Below are positions 56,107-64,000 of a DNA stretch of 64,000 nucleotides, one piece after another. Under the pieces are notes generated by a model, which was not told where the DNA came from, did not search any database, and saw only the letters and a list, made by a program, of their open reading frames with translations. The position numbers were made by a program, and so were the translations under genes. Each line of letters starts with the position of its first letter. Position 1 is the first letter of the stretch. Source of the DNA: Pectobacterium colocasium (lineage in GTDB: Bacteria; Pseudomonadota; Gammaproteobacteria; Enterobacterales; Enterobacteriaceae); NCBI RefSeq assembly GCF_020181655.1, contig NZ_CP084032.1, positions 3,410,001-3,474,000 on the forward strand, given 5' to 3'.

Positions 56107-56296
56107 CGCTCACGATGAATGCTTGATTCTCCCTACTGATAGCCCAGAGATCTGGGCTATTTAACCTTTCAGCGCATTCGCCGACGTGGCTACAGTTAGT
56201 TCTCACGAACAGAGAGGAAATTAGACAGAAAAATCCTCTACATCTCATGCACGATGTGAATATAATATTGTATGGATAACAGAGATCGTAAAGAAA

Positions 56297-56860
56297 ATGG
56301 AAACAGACAATAAAGAATTCATTATTCATCGGACGTTAACACAAAACGACTATGAAAAGAGTATTAAATCGATATCTAGCTGGAATGAAAAGAGACAGAG
56401 TTATAAGCACAGAATAATTAATTCCCTGTCAATGCTTTCATTTGTTTTTTTACTTTTTTCGCTCTTTATATTACTGGCGATCATTTTCTTATCCAGCGAA
56501 CATGAAGCCCACCCAATCATAAAATTATTTTCTTACCTTACGGCTTCACTAGTCGTACTTTATATTTTACTTTCATTACTCACCAGAAAAATAAAAAGCT
56601 ATCCTTCAGGGGTATTTCCAACAAAGGTAAAAATAACGATAAACAATGATGGTATCTACGGAGAAACGGAAAGCTCATACAGTCTCTATAAATGGCATGC
56701 GATTTCTCACCTTAATAAAATCGATAATGATTTATTTTTATTCGTTGATAATATAATTGCTATCCCTATTTCGCTTCGTAATTTTTCTGATGAAAAAGAA
56801 GCTGAGTCACTCATTCTTTTTATTGAAGAAAGAATGCGGAACCCAGAAGCAACGCCATAG
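56297..56860 (+). CDS. YcxB-like membrane protein
   Basis: A 187-residue protein, very AT-rich compared with the housekeeping genes. A charged N-terminus of about 40 residues is followed by two membrane helices (MLSFVFLLFSLFILLAIIFL and LTASLVVLYILLSLL), then a C-terminal domain with ITINNDGIYGETESSYSLYKW and DNIIAIPISLRNF, the pattern of YcxB-like proteins. No biochemical role is known. Codon use and position in the accessory patch suggest acquisition. Confidence 0.65.
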   Translation: METDNKEFIIHRTLTQNDYEKSIKSISSWNEKRQSYKHRIINSLSMLSFVFLLFSLFILLAIIFLSSEHEAHPIIKLFSYLTASLVVLYILLSLLTRKIKSYPSGVFPTKVKITINNDGIYGETESSYSLYKWHAISHLNKIDNDLFLFVDNIIAIPISLRNFSDEKEAESLILFIEERMRNPEATP

Positions 56861-56873
56861 CGGTGGTCTCTGC

Positions 56874-56899
56874 ATGACTCAGTCATGTGGCTGAGTCAT
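56874..56899. repeat. 9-bp inverted repeat after the YcxB-like gene
   Basis: ATGACTCAG (56874-56882), 8 bases, CTGAGTCAT (56891-56899). A second hairpin built on AAAGCG/CGCTTT (56906-56931) follows directly, and the pair probably ends transcription. Confidence 0.65.
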
Positions 56900-56957
56900 T
56901 TAAACAAAGCGCCGCCATTCGATGGCGCTTTCTCGCTTATTTCCCCTACTCCCGCCC

Positions 56958-57173
56958 TCACTTCACGCCTGAATAACGCGACGGCCAAATCTCTTCCGGC
57001 CTTTTCCCCATCGCTTCGGCAATCAGCCGTTCGCCTTTCGGCCAGTGTCTGGTGAGCGCATTCGCCAGCGTAGATGACGCCAACCCCGCCGCTCTGGAAA
57101 CCGCCGCCAGCGTCGTCCCTTTCTTCCGTAATCCCGCGATGATATCCGCCGGGTGCCAGTCAGTGTGATTCAT
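56958..57173 (-). CDS. Ner/Nlp-type DNA-binding protein
   Basis: A 71-residue winged-helix/lambda-repressor-like protein resembling phage Mu Ner and the enterobacterial Nlp (SfsB). The core is DWHPADIIAGLRKKGTTLAAVSRAAGLASSTLANAL in part, ending GKRPEEIWPSRY, a motif found through this family. ATG 57173 is preceded by GGAGGG, better than the upstream alternative at 57194. In E. coli Nlp affects maltose and nitrogen genes; here the target is unknown. It may be a domesticated prophage gene. Confidence 0.88.
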   Translation of the reverse strand: MNHTDWHPADIIAGLRKKGTTLAAVSRAAGLASSTLANALTRHWPKGERLIAEAMGKRPEEIWPSRYSGVK

Positions 57174-57327
57174 TCCATTCCCTCCACCTATCAAAAGCCC
57201 TTTTTGATTTCCGAGTGGGTAGGATCGCGTGTTGTAATGCGTAAGACCACGGACGATGAGTCACAATTTTAAGGCGTTAGACGAGTGTTATGATTCTGAC
57301 TATCTATTTATGCGAGTAGATACAAAA

Positions 57328-57428
57328 GTTTCGTGCGTACTAACCGCCGTATTTTTCTGTCATTTCATCACACGCCCGACAAGGCGCGTTTGTGCAACAA
57401 AGCAATTCATTATCTATCACGCACGAAG
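57328..57428 (-). repeat. Structured repeat, copy E (short internally deleted form)
   Basis: About 100 bp bounded by TTTCGTGCGT (57329-57338) and ACGCACGAA (57419-57427), the same terminal motif as copies C and D. Inside, only CACACGCCCGACAAGGCGCG (57370-57389) is recognisable as the core (the 3' arm of the last stem plus GTCGGGCGTG in copy A). It lies between the Ner-like and toxin genes. Confidence 0.68.
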
Positions 57429-57558
57429 CCTTCCCTGTTCGTAAATAAAAAACTTAGTTCCAAAACCTAATGCACCAATACGCTCGAAGGCATCCTTGCA
57501 AGATTGTCGTTTTTAAGTTACAAACATTAAAGGACTAAGGACTTGCGAGGACGCTATC

Positions 57559-57882
57559 TTGTATGCAGTAAAACGTTACAAATGCAGTGACGGTAAAGTC
57601 CCTTACACTGAATGGATACAGAAACTACGCAAGAAAGATCCTCGCGCTGCTTCAAAAGTAGATATCCGAATAGACCGCGCAGAAAAGGGAAATTTCGGCG
57701 ACCATAAATTTGAAAGAGACGGTGTTTGGGAGCTCAGAGTTGATTATGGTCCAGGCTATCGAGTGTATTACGCGATAGAAGGCGATAAGATGATTTTGCT
57801 CTTCACCGGTGGCGATAAATCAAGCCAAAGCAAAGATTTAGATAAAGCGGTGCAATACTGGCGGGATTATCAAAAGAGGTAA
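57559..57882 (+). CDS. RelE/HigB-type addiction module toxin
   Basis: A 107-residue killer protein of the phage-derived Gp49-like/HigB group: YAVKRYKCSDGKVPYTEWIQKL, IRIDRAEKGNFGDHKFERDGVWELRV and YGPGYRVYYAIEGDKMILLF carry the usual basic and aromatic residues of ribosome-dependent RNases. The start is a TTG with GAGG 8 bases upstream; the next in-frame Met is internal. The antitoxin begins 4 bases after its stop, so the order is toxin then antitoxin, as in higBA. Confidence 0.9.
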   Translation: MYAVKRYKCSDGKVPYTEWIQKLRKKDPRAASKVDIRIDRAEKGNFGDHKFERDGVWELRVDYGPGYRVYYAIEGDKMILLFTGGDKSSQSKDLDKAVQYWRDYQKR

Positions 57883-57886
57883 TATC

Positions 57887-58225
57887 ATGGCAATCATCAC
57901 CCAATCCACTACATTCGAAAAAGCCATTAGCCACGATGATGCAATGGTTGCGGAATTACGAGAAAATCCTGAATACGCAGAAACATACCTCCAGACAGCA
58001 CTAGAGGATATTTATGAGGAAGGTGGCATCGCGGCATTCCTGACAGCATTACGCCGCGTTGTTGAAGCGCGTGGCGGAGTGGGCGAGATAGCCAAAAAAT
58101 CGGGTCTGTCTCGCCAACAGCTATACAGAACATTGTCTGAAAATGGCAACCCGACGCTGACGACGCTCACCGAAATCACCAGAGCCGCAGGCGTTCGACT
58201 GATTCCCTATACTCACAATAACTAA
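57887..58225 (+). CDS. HigA-like addiction module antitoxin
   Basis: A 112-residue antidote of the putative addiction-module family with an XRE-like HTH (GVGEIAKKSGLSRQQLYRTLSENGNPTLTTLTEITRAAGVRL in part). It should neutralise the preceding toxin and repress the pair. The N-terminal half is acidic (DDAMVAELRENPEYAETYLQ), typical of toxin-binding regions. It ends 36 bases before a bidirectional terminator shared with guaA. Confidence 0.92.
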   Translation: MAIITQSTTFEKAISHDDAMVAELRENPEYAETYLQTALEDIYEEGGIAAFLTALRRVVEARGGVGEIAKKSGLSRQQLYRTLSENGNPTLTTLTEITRAAGVRLIPYTHNN

Positions 58226-58261
58226 AAATATCAGTCACTCAAGAGCGCAAAAAAGACGTAA

Positions 58262-58287
58262 AAAAACCCGCAGTCACGCGGGTTTTT
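58262..58287. terminator. Bidirectional terminator between the TA module and guaA
   Basis: AAAAACCCGC, loop AGTCAC, GCGGGTTTTT: perfect 10-bp stem with A and T tracts on the two sides, between convergent genes. Confidence 0.93.
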
Positions 58288-58320
58288 GCTGTTTAGCACA
58301 ACGCTATTTCAGATACAGGC

Positions 58321-59898
58321 TTATTCCCACTCGATCGTCGCCGGTGGCTTGCCCGATACGTCGTAAACCACGCGGGAGATGCCGTCGACTTCGTTGATGA
58401 TGCGGTTGGAGACGCGGCCTAAGAAGTCGTATGGCAGGTGTGCCCAGTGCGCGGTCATAAAGTCGATGGTTTCTACCGCACGCAGCGAGACAACCCAATC
58501 GTATTTACGGCCATCGCCCATCACGCCCACGGAACGGACTGGCAGGAAGACGGTGAATGCCTGGCTAACCTTGTTGTACAGGTCGGCTTTGTGCAGTTCT
58601 TCGATGAAGATCGCATCCGCACGACGCAGCAGGTCACAGTATTCTTTCTTCACTTCACCCAACACGCGCACGCCCAGACCTGGACCTGGGAACGGGTGAC
58701 GGTACAGCATGTTGTACGGCAGACCCAGTTCCAGACCGATCTTACGCACTTCGTCTTTGAACAGCTCTTTCAGCGGCTCAACCAGACCCAGCTTCATCTC
58801 TTTCGGCAAGCCACCCACGTTGTGGTGGGACTTGATGACGTGTGCTTTGCCCGTCGCAGAGGCTGCGGATTCGATCACGTCAGGATAGATGGTGCCTTGC
58901 GCCAGCCATTTCACGTCTACTTGCTTGCTGGCTTCTTCATCGAACACTTCAACGAACACGCGACCGATGATTTTACGCTTGGCTTCTGGATCATTTTCGC
59001 CAGCAAGTTCGCCTAAGAAGCGATCTTCCGCCGCCACATGCACAATGTTCAGACCGAAATGATCGCCGAACATTTCCAGTACCTGATCGGCTTCGTTCAG
59101 GCGCAGCAGGCCGTTATCGACAAACACGCAGGTCAGGCGGTCACCAATCGCACGATGCAGCAGCATCGCGGTCACAGAAGAATCCACGCCGCCAGACAGG
59201 CCCAAAATCACCTTGTCGTTGCCGACCTGCTCACGAATACGGGCTACCGCATCGTCGATAATCTTGGCGGGCGTCCACAGTGCTTCACACTGGCAGATGT
59301 CACGGACGAAACGCTCTAACATGCGCTGGCCCTGACGGGTGTGCGTCACTTCTGGGTGGAACTGCACGCCGTAAAAACGCTTCTCTTCGTTCGCCATGAT
59401 GGCAAACGGACAGGTATCGGTGCTGGCTACAGTGGTAAACCCTTCAGGGATTGCCGTCACTTTGTCGCCGTGGCTCATCCAGACATCCAGCAGCGGTGCA
59501 CCTGCGGCGCTCAACGCATCCTGAATATCACGCACCAGCGCGCTCTCGGTCTTCACTTCTACCTGCGCATAACCAAACTCACGCTCGTTGGAACCTTCAA
59601 CGTGGCCGCCCAGCTGCATCGCCATCGTCTGCATGCCGTAACACACGCCTAATACCGGTACGCCAGCGTTGAACACGTATTCTGGCGCACGCGGGCTGCC
59701 AAACTCCGTGGTGCTTTCCGGGCCGCCGGACAGGATGATCCCGTTCGGATTAAACCCGCGAATCTGCGCTTCCGTGACATCCCATGCCCACAGTTCACAG
59801 TAAACGCCCAGTTCACGCACGCGACGTGCCACCAGTTGCGTGTACTGCGAGCCGAAATCCAGAATAAGAATGCGGTGTTGATGAATGTTTTGAGTCAT
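58321..59898 (-). CDS. guaA: GMP synthase (glutamine-hydrolysing)
   Basis: A 525-residue enzyme that aminates XMP to GMP. The class I glutaminase domain (residues 1-205) has the nucleophile Cys in [10 protein letters not shown] and the His/Glu pair in [10 protein letters not shown]; the ATP-pyrophosphatase P-loop is [15 protein letters not shown] (about 229-243), and the C-terminal dimerisation domain ends [10 protein letters not shown]. Start at 59898 ([20 protein letters not shown]) equals the E. coli start and length; an upstream in-frame extension is not conserved. It follows guaB on the same strand. Confidence 0.98.
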   Translation of the reverse strand: MTQNIHQHRILILDFGSQYTQLVARRVRELGVYCELWAWDVTEAQIRGFNPNGIILSGGPESTTEFGSPRAPEYVFNAGVPVLGVCYGMQTMAMQLGGHVEGSNEREFGYAQVEVKTESALVRDIQDALSAAGAPLLDVWMSHGDKVTAIPEGFTTVASTDTCPFAIMANEEKRFYGVQFHPEVTHTRQGQRMLERFVRDICQCEALWTPAKIIDDAVARIREQVGNDKVILGLSGGVDSSVTAMLLHRAIGDRLTCVFVDNGLLRLNEADQVLEMFGDHFGLNIVHVAAEDRFLGELAGENDPEAKRKIIGRVFVEVFDEEASKQVDVKWLAQGTIYPDVIESAASATGKAHVIKSHHNVGGLPKEMKLGLVEPLKELFKDEVRKIGLELGLPYNMLYRHPFPGPGLGVRVLGEVKKEYCDLLRRADAIFIEELHKADLYNKVSQAFTVFLPVRSVGVMGDGRKYDWVVSLRAVETIDFMTAHWAHLPYDFLGRVSNRIINEVDGISRVVYDVSGKPPATIEWE

Positions 59899-60023
59899 GA
59901 GGAGCATGTTCCAAAAAGCAAAAGACAAAAGCGAAAGAAAAAAAGTAAACCCATCTGGCCGCTCGGCCTTACACAAAGGCAGAGCGGCGCAAAATAGTAC
60001 AGGGTTTATCGCGTTAAATCACC

Positions 60024-61490
60024 TTATGAACCCATACGGTAGTTCGGTGACTCTTTAGTAATGGTAACGTCGTGAACGTGGCTTTCCTGAATGCCCGCGC
60101 CGCTGATACGTACAAACTCAGCCTGCGTGCGGAGTACGTCGATAGTCGCGCAACCGGTCAGCCCCATACAGGAGCGCAAACCGCCCATCTGCTGGTGAAC
60201 GATCTCTTTCAGGCGGCCTTTATAGGCTACGCGGCCTTCGATACCTTCCGGCACCAGTTTGTCGGCTGCGTTATCGGTCTGGAAGTAACGGTCTGATGAG
60301 CCTTTAGACATCGCGCCCAGTGAACCCATGCCGCGATAAGATTTGAATGAACGACCTTGATACAGTTCGATTTCACCCGGAGATTCTTCCGTACCCGCCA
60401 GCATAGAACCGACCATGACGCAGGCTGCGCCTGCGGCGATAGCTTTAGCGATGTCGCCAGAGAAACGGATACCGCCGTCGGCGATGACCGGAATGCCCGT
60501 GCCTTCCAGCGCTTCAACCGCATCGGAGATCGCCGTAATTTGTGGTACGCCGACGCCCGTTACGATACGCGTCGTACAGATAGAGCCAGGGCCGATACCC
60601 ACTTTCACCGCGCTAACGCCCGCTTCAACCAGCGCTTTCGCACCTGCGCCCGTCGCGACGTTACCGCCGATAATTTCGAGGTTCGGGTATTTCGCACGCG
60701 TTTCACGAATACGCTGCAATACGCCTTCGGAATGGCCGTGTGAGGAGTCGATCAGCAGAACATCAACGCCCGCGGCAACCAGCGCATCAACACGCTCTTC
60801 GTTACCTGCGCCCGCACCCACCGCCGCGCCTACACGCAGACGACCGTGCTCGTCTTTACAGGCGTTAGGTTTGCGTTCTGCTTTCTGGAAATCTTTTACC
60901 GTGATCATGCCGATCAGGTGGAATTTGTCGTCAACAACCAGCGCTTTCTCGACGCGTTTTTCGTGCATCTTTTGCAGCACGACGTCACGCGCTTCGCCTT
61001 CTTTAACGGTGACCAGACGCTCTTTTGGCGTCATGAACGCGCTAACCGGTTTTTCCAAATCGGTCACAAAACGCACGTCACGACCGGTGATGATACCGAC
61101 CAGTTCGTTGTCTTTCGCGACAACCGGGTAACCCGCGAAGCCGTTGCGCTCGGTCAGCTCTTTCATTTCACGCAGCGTCGTTTCTGGAGTAACGGTCTGT
61201 GGATCAACCACCACGCCGCTTTCATGTTTTTTCACGCGGCTCACTTCTTCAGCCTGACGCTCAATTGACATGTTTTTGTGAATAAAGCCCAGACCGCCTT
61301 CCTGCGCCAGCGCAATAGCCAGGCCGGATTCGGTAACGGTATCCATCGCTGCGGACAGCATAGGAATATTCAGGCGAATGTTTTTCGTCAACTGCGTGGA
61401 CAGATCGGCAGTGTTAGGCAGAACGGTAGAATGAGCGGGAACCAGGAGGACGTCGTCAAACGTCAGTGCTTCTTTAGCGATACGTAGCAT
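60024..61490 (-). CDS. guaB: IMP dehydrogenase
   Basis: A 488-residue enzyme that oxidises IMP to XMP, the first step to GMP. The barrel starts [23 protein letters not shown] domains lie at about 95-205 ([20 protein letters not shown]), and the catalytic Cys is in the loop [18 protein letters not shown]. The flap has [19 protein letters not shown]. Start and length equal E. coli GuaB. It heads the guaBA operon, separated from guaA by 125 bases, and is divergent from xseA with a PurR-like site in between. Confidence 0.98.
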   Translation of the reverse strand: MLRIAKEALTFDDVLLVPAHSTVLPNTADLSTQLTKNIRLNIPMLSAAMDTVTESGLAIALAQEGGLGFIHKNMSIERQAEEVSRVKKHESGVVVDPQTVTPETTLREMKELTERNGFAGYPVVAKDNELVGIITGRDVRFVTDLEKPVSAFMTPKERLVTVKEGEARDVVLQKMHEKRVEKALVVDDKFHLIGMITVKDFQKAERKPNACKDEHGRLRVGAAVGAGAGNEERVDALVAAGVDVLLIDSSHGHSEGVLQRIRETRAKYPNLEIIGGNVATGAGAKALVEAGVSAVKVGIGPGSICTTRIVTGVGVPQITAISDAVEALEGTGIPVIADGGIRFSGDIAKAIAAGAACVMVGSMLAGTEESPGEIELYQGRSFKSYRGMGSLGAMSKGSSDRYFQTDNAADKLVPEGIEGRVAYKGRLKEIVHQQMGGLRSCMGLTGCATIDVLRTQAEFVRISGAGIQESHVHDVTITKESPNYRMGS

Positions 61491-61542
61491 GGGCAATATC
61501 TCACCAAGGTGGATGTAAGAATAGATAAAATATTGCCGTGGC

Positions 61543-61568
61543 ATTATACAGAGCGTAATCGGTTGCCT
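61543..61568 (-). promoter_or_regulatory. guaB -10 and PurR-like operator
   Basis: On the minus strand TATAAT occurs at 61543-61548. The adjacent plus-strand GCGTAATCGGTTGCCT (61553-61568) matches the PurR consensus ACGCAAACGTTTGCGT at 11 of 16 positions, including the central CG. PurR repression of guaBA is known in E. coli; the fit here is moderate. Confidence 0.5.
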
Positions 61569-61661
61569 CCAGCATTATTTTACTAAAATGCTTGATTACC
61601 TGTTTCAGGTAGGTAGTATCGATCAATTAAGTGACTGTTTTAAAATTTGATCTGGCTCACA

Positions 61662-63056
61662 ATGTCTCAATTTCCCTCCTCTGCAATTTTTACCGTTAGC
61701 CGACTGAATCAGACGGTTAGACAACTGTTGGAAATGGAAATGGGCCAGATTTGGCTCTCCGGCGAAATCTCCAACCTCTCTCAGCCCTCATCCGGCCACT
61801 GGTATTTCACGCTGAAAGACGAGCGTGCGCAGGTGCGCTGCGCGATGTTCCGCACCAGCAACCGCAGGGTGACGTTCCGTCCGCAAAACGGCCAACAGGT
61901 ACTGATTCGCGCCACCATTACGCTGTATGAACCGCGTGGCGACTATCAGTTGCTGGCAGAAAGTATGCAGCCTGCCGGCGACGGTCTGTTGCAGCAGCAG
62001 TTTGAACAGCTCAAGCAGAAACTTGCTGCCGAAGGGCTGTTCGACCAGCAATTTAAACAAGTGCTTCCCTCTCCCGCCAGACAGGTCGGCGTGATTACGT
62101 CCGCCAGCGGTGCCGCCCTGCACGATATCTTGCAGGTATTGCAGCGCCGCGATCCGTCGCTGCCGGTGATCGTGTATCCCACCTCGGTGCAAGGCGCGGA
62201 CGCGCCGCTACAGATTGTTCGCGCTATTGAACTGGCTAACCAGAGAGATGAGTGTGACGTGTTAATCGTCGGGCGCGGCGGCGGTTCTCTGGAAGATCTG
62301 TGGAGCTTTAATGATGAACGGGTCGCACGTGCCATCTTCGCCAGCCACATTCCTATCGTCAGCGCCGTCGGCCATGAAACCGATGTCACCATCGCCGATT
62401 TCGTCGGTGACCTGCGCGCGCCCACACCGTCCGCTGCTGCCGAGTTAGTGAGTCGTAACCAACTGGAGCTATTGCGCCAGATACAGTCCCAGCGCCAGCG
62501 TCTGGAAATGGCAATGGATTATTACCTTGCCCAGCGCAACCGAGACTTCACCCGTCTGCACCACCGTTTACAGCAGCAGCACCCGCAGCTGCGGCTGGCA
62601 CGTCAGCAGGCACAGTTGGTCAAACTGCGTCAACGGCTGGATGATGCTATGCAGCAGCAGCTACGGCAGACGTCACGCCGGAGTGAACGCTTACAACAGC
62701 GTTTGATGCAACAACAGCCGCAGGCCCGTATTCATCGTGCACAGCAGCGTTTGCAGCAGTTGAGCTATCAGATGCAAAGCGCGGTGGAGCGCCAGTTAAA
62801 TCAGAACAAACAAAAACTGGGCATCGCCTGTTCGCGACTGGAAGGTGTAAGCCCGCTGGCAACGCTGGCGCGCGGCTACAACGTCACCACAGCCCCGGAC
62901 GGTAAAGTGCTGAAAAACGTCACGCAGATTACCCCCGGTGAAACGCTGAAAACCCGTTTGCAGGACGGCTGGATAGAAAGTCAGGTCACGACGCTAATGC
63001 CGAATCCAGATTCCGTGAAAAAGCAGCGAAAACCCTCATCCCGGACGCCAAAATAA
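61662..63056 (+). CDS. xseA: Exodeoxyribonuclease VII large subunit
   Basis: A 464-residue nuclease subunit that degrades single-stranded DNA from both ends. The N-terminal OB domain ([29 protein letters not shown] in part) binds DNA; the catalytic core contains [16 protein letters not shown] and [24 protein letters not shown], with the conserved Asp. The second half is a Gln/Arg-rich coiled coil (residues about 260-400) that binds XseB copies. ATG 61662 matches the MSQFPSS start of enterobacterial XseA. Divergent from guaB, as in E. coli. Confidence 0.97.
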   Translation: MSQFPSSAIFTVSRLNQTVRQLLEMEMGQIWLSGEISNLSQPSSGHWYFTLKDERAQVRCAMFRTSNRRVTFRPQNGQQVLIRATITLYEPRGDYQLLAESMQPAGDGLLQQQFEQLKQKLAAEGLFDQQFKQVLPSPARQVGVITSASGAALHDILQVLQRRDPSLPVIVYPTSVQGADAPLQIVRAIELANQRDECDVLIVGRGGGSLEDLWSFNDERVARAIFASHIPIVSAVGHETDVTIADFVGDLRAPTPSAAAELVSRNQLELLRQIQSQRQRLEMAMDYYLAQRNRDFTRLHHRLQQQHPQLRLARQQAQLVKLRQRLDDAMQQQLRQTSRRSERLQQRLMQQQPQARIHRAQQRLQQLSYQMQSAVERQLNQNKQKLGIACSRLEGVSPLATLARGYNVTTAPDGKVLKNVTQITPGETLKTRLQDGWIESQVTTLMPNPDSVKKQRKPSSRTPK

Positions 63057-63078
63057 CGCGATCGGCATAAAATGCATG

Positions 63079-63116
63079 AATGGGGATTTGTCCTAAAACA
63101 ACGGCGATCCCCCATT
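63079..63116 (+). terminator. Stem-loop after xseA
   Basis: AATGGGGAT (63079-63087) pairs with ATC-C-CCCATT (63107-63116) with one bulged base. It lies 22 bases after the stop; the T run is weak. Confidence 0.55.
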
Positions 63117-63283
63117 CTTGACCCCGCCATCTGAACTATACTCATTTCCAGTTCACTAATTCATATTAACCGTTTTCACCACACGGGCTCCGGCCTCTGC
63201 GCGGTGACACGGATAGGATAAAAATAGTGAGCTTTATTGATCGTCTGTGTTACCCCAATGGTTGCCTTTCAAGGAGATGAGGT

Positions 63284-64000
63284 ATGAAGTCCAGACCGAT
63301 TTGTAGCGTAATTCCCCCTTATATTTTGCATCGTATTATTGCAAACGGCACAGATGAGCAGCGTCACTGCGCGCAACAGACGTTGATGCACGTTCAGTCA
63401 TTAATGGTCAGCCACAATCCACGCCCGGAACCCCATGAGAAATTCCCCGCAGGACAGGCTAAGCGCAGCATCCACGATGCCGAACAGCAGCAACAGTTAC
63501 CCGGCAAGCTAGTCCGTGCAGAAGGCCAGCCCGGCAACGGCGATATCGCCGTCGATGAAGCCTACAGCTACCTGGGCGTGACCTATGATTTCTTCTGGAA
63601 GATTTTCCAACGAAACTCGCTGGACGCCGAGGGACTGCCGCTGACTGGCACGGTGCATTACGGTCAGGATTACCAGAATGCCTTCTGGAACGGGCAGCAG
63701 ATGGTATTCGGGGATGGCGACGGCAAAATCTTTAATCGTTTCACGATTGCGCTTGATGTGGTCGCGCATGAGCTCGCTCACGGCATTACCGAACATGAGG
63801 CAGGACTGATTTATTTTCGTCAGTCCGGCGCGCTGAACGAATCACTATCCGATGTCTTTGGCTCCATGGTCAAACAGTACCATTTAGGGCAAACCGCTGA
63901 GCAGGCGGACTGGTTTATCGGTGCCGATCTGCTGGCAGACGGTATTCACGGGATGGGGCTGCGGTCTATGTCTCACCCAGGCACCGCATATGATGATGAA
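63284..64000 (+). CDS. prt1: M4 metalloprotease, protealysin/Prt1-like (partial)
   Basis: The first 239 residues of a thermolysin-family zinc protease; the window ends before the C-terminus. There is no signal peptide. A short propeptide starts MKSRPICSVIPPYILHRIIANG, and the PPYIL segment fits the PPL motif that marks protealysin-like proteases. The zinc site is DVVAHELAHGITEHEAGL (HExxH), with the third ligand Glu in ALNESLSDVFGSM. It resembles Erwinia carotovora Prt1 and Serratia protealysin, which cleaves actin. ATG 63284 has AAGGAG upstream. Confidence 0.93.
   Translation, partial: MKSRPICSVIPPYILHRIIANGTDEQRHCAQQTLMHVQSLMVSHNPRPEPHEKFPAGQAKRSIHDAEQQQQLPGKLVRAEGQPGNGDIAVDEAYSYLGVTYDFFWKIFQRNSLDAEGLPLTGTVHYGQDYQNAFWNGQQMVFGDGDGKIFNRFTIALDVVAHELAHGITEHEAGLIYFRQSGALNESLSDVFGSMVKQYHLGQTAEQADWFIGADLLADGIHGMGLRSMSHPGTAYDDE

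Noticed and set aside
58438..59016. Long plus-strand frames opposite guaA and guaB (also 60415-61131)
   Set aside because: Antisense shadows of highly conserved, codon-biased genes; no ribosome sites or domain patterns.
1..64000. CRISPR arrays, tRNA or rRNA genes, and prophage structural genes
   Set aside because: No regularly spaced repeats, cloverleaf sequences or rRNA segments were seen; the Ner-like and toxin genes alone do not make a prophage.

Overview
The window reads as chromosomal DNA of a soft-rot enterobacterium, almost certainly Pectobacterium. The pointers are a complete beta-1,4-galactan (gan) locus, a penicillin V acylase-like amidase, a protealysin/Prt1-type M4 metalloprotease, and housekeeping genes that read like close E. 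coli relatives (guaA, guaB, ppx, galK, galT, nupC, mdtABCD-baeSR, thiMD). This identification comes from recognised protein families and gene order; no database search was run.

Layout. 1-3.9 kb: end of ppk1, ppx, a YjfB-type motility protein behind a sigma-28 promoter, yfgG, and the ohrR-ohr peroxide pair. 4.1-6.5 kb: an MgtE magnesium transporter and a hicA/hicB toxin-antitoxin pair with an unusually wide gap. 6.5-21.5 kb: galactose and galactan catabolism, namely galTK, ganR, porin ganL, ATPase ganK, ganEFG transporter, endogalactanase ganA, beta-galactosidase ganB and an orphan PTS EIIB-like protein. GalR-type operators recur through this region and define one regulon. 21.9-24.3 kb: an aldo/keto reductase and nupC. 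24.5-36 kb: mdtABC, then 547 bp of repeat DNA, then mdtD-baeS-baeR. 36-38.5 kb: a Vat-type acetyltransferase, a GNAT acetyltransferase and a glutathionyl-hydroquinone reductase. 38.7-43.7 kb: trhP (with two FNR boxes), the CyaR sRNA, yegS, psiE, thiMD and a TPP riboswitch; the order from mdtA to thiM follows the E. coli 46-47 min region. 43.8-52.6 kb: two zinc alcohol dehydrogenases, a diguanylate cyclase, a flavin-type oxidase, a TauE/SafE exporter, a VOC protein, a LysR regulator, a DUF3750 protein and the amidase. 52.7-58.3 kb: an accessory patch with an ISL3-family IS flanked by two broken genes, a Sel1-repeat protein, a YcxB-like protein, an Ner-type regulator and a RelE/HigB-HigA-type toxin-antitoxin pair. 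58.3-64 kb: guaBA, divergent xseA, and the start of the M4 protease.

The most interesting signal is a dispersed, non-coding repeat family with five full or partial copies (about 12.2, 21.5, 32.0, 32.2 and 57.3 kb). Two copies are about 290-300 bp and have perfect 11-15 bp terminal inverted repeats. Three copies fold into the same multi-stem architecture, with several stems kept by compensatory changes on both arms. That suggests selection on, or regular renewal of, a structured RNA or cruciform, carried on a MITE-like element. One copy lies inside the mdtABCD-baeSR operon.

Functional logic. GanL imports galactan fragments across the outer membrane; GanA cuts galactan in the periplasm; GanE/F/G/K import the oligomers; GanB releases galactose; GalK and GalT pass it into the Leloir pathway. 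Shared operators, and CRP-like sites in the gan control regions, tie these steps together.
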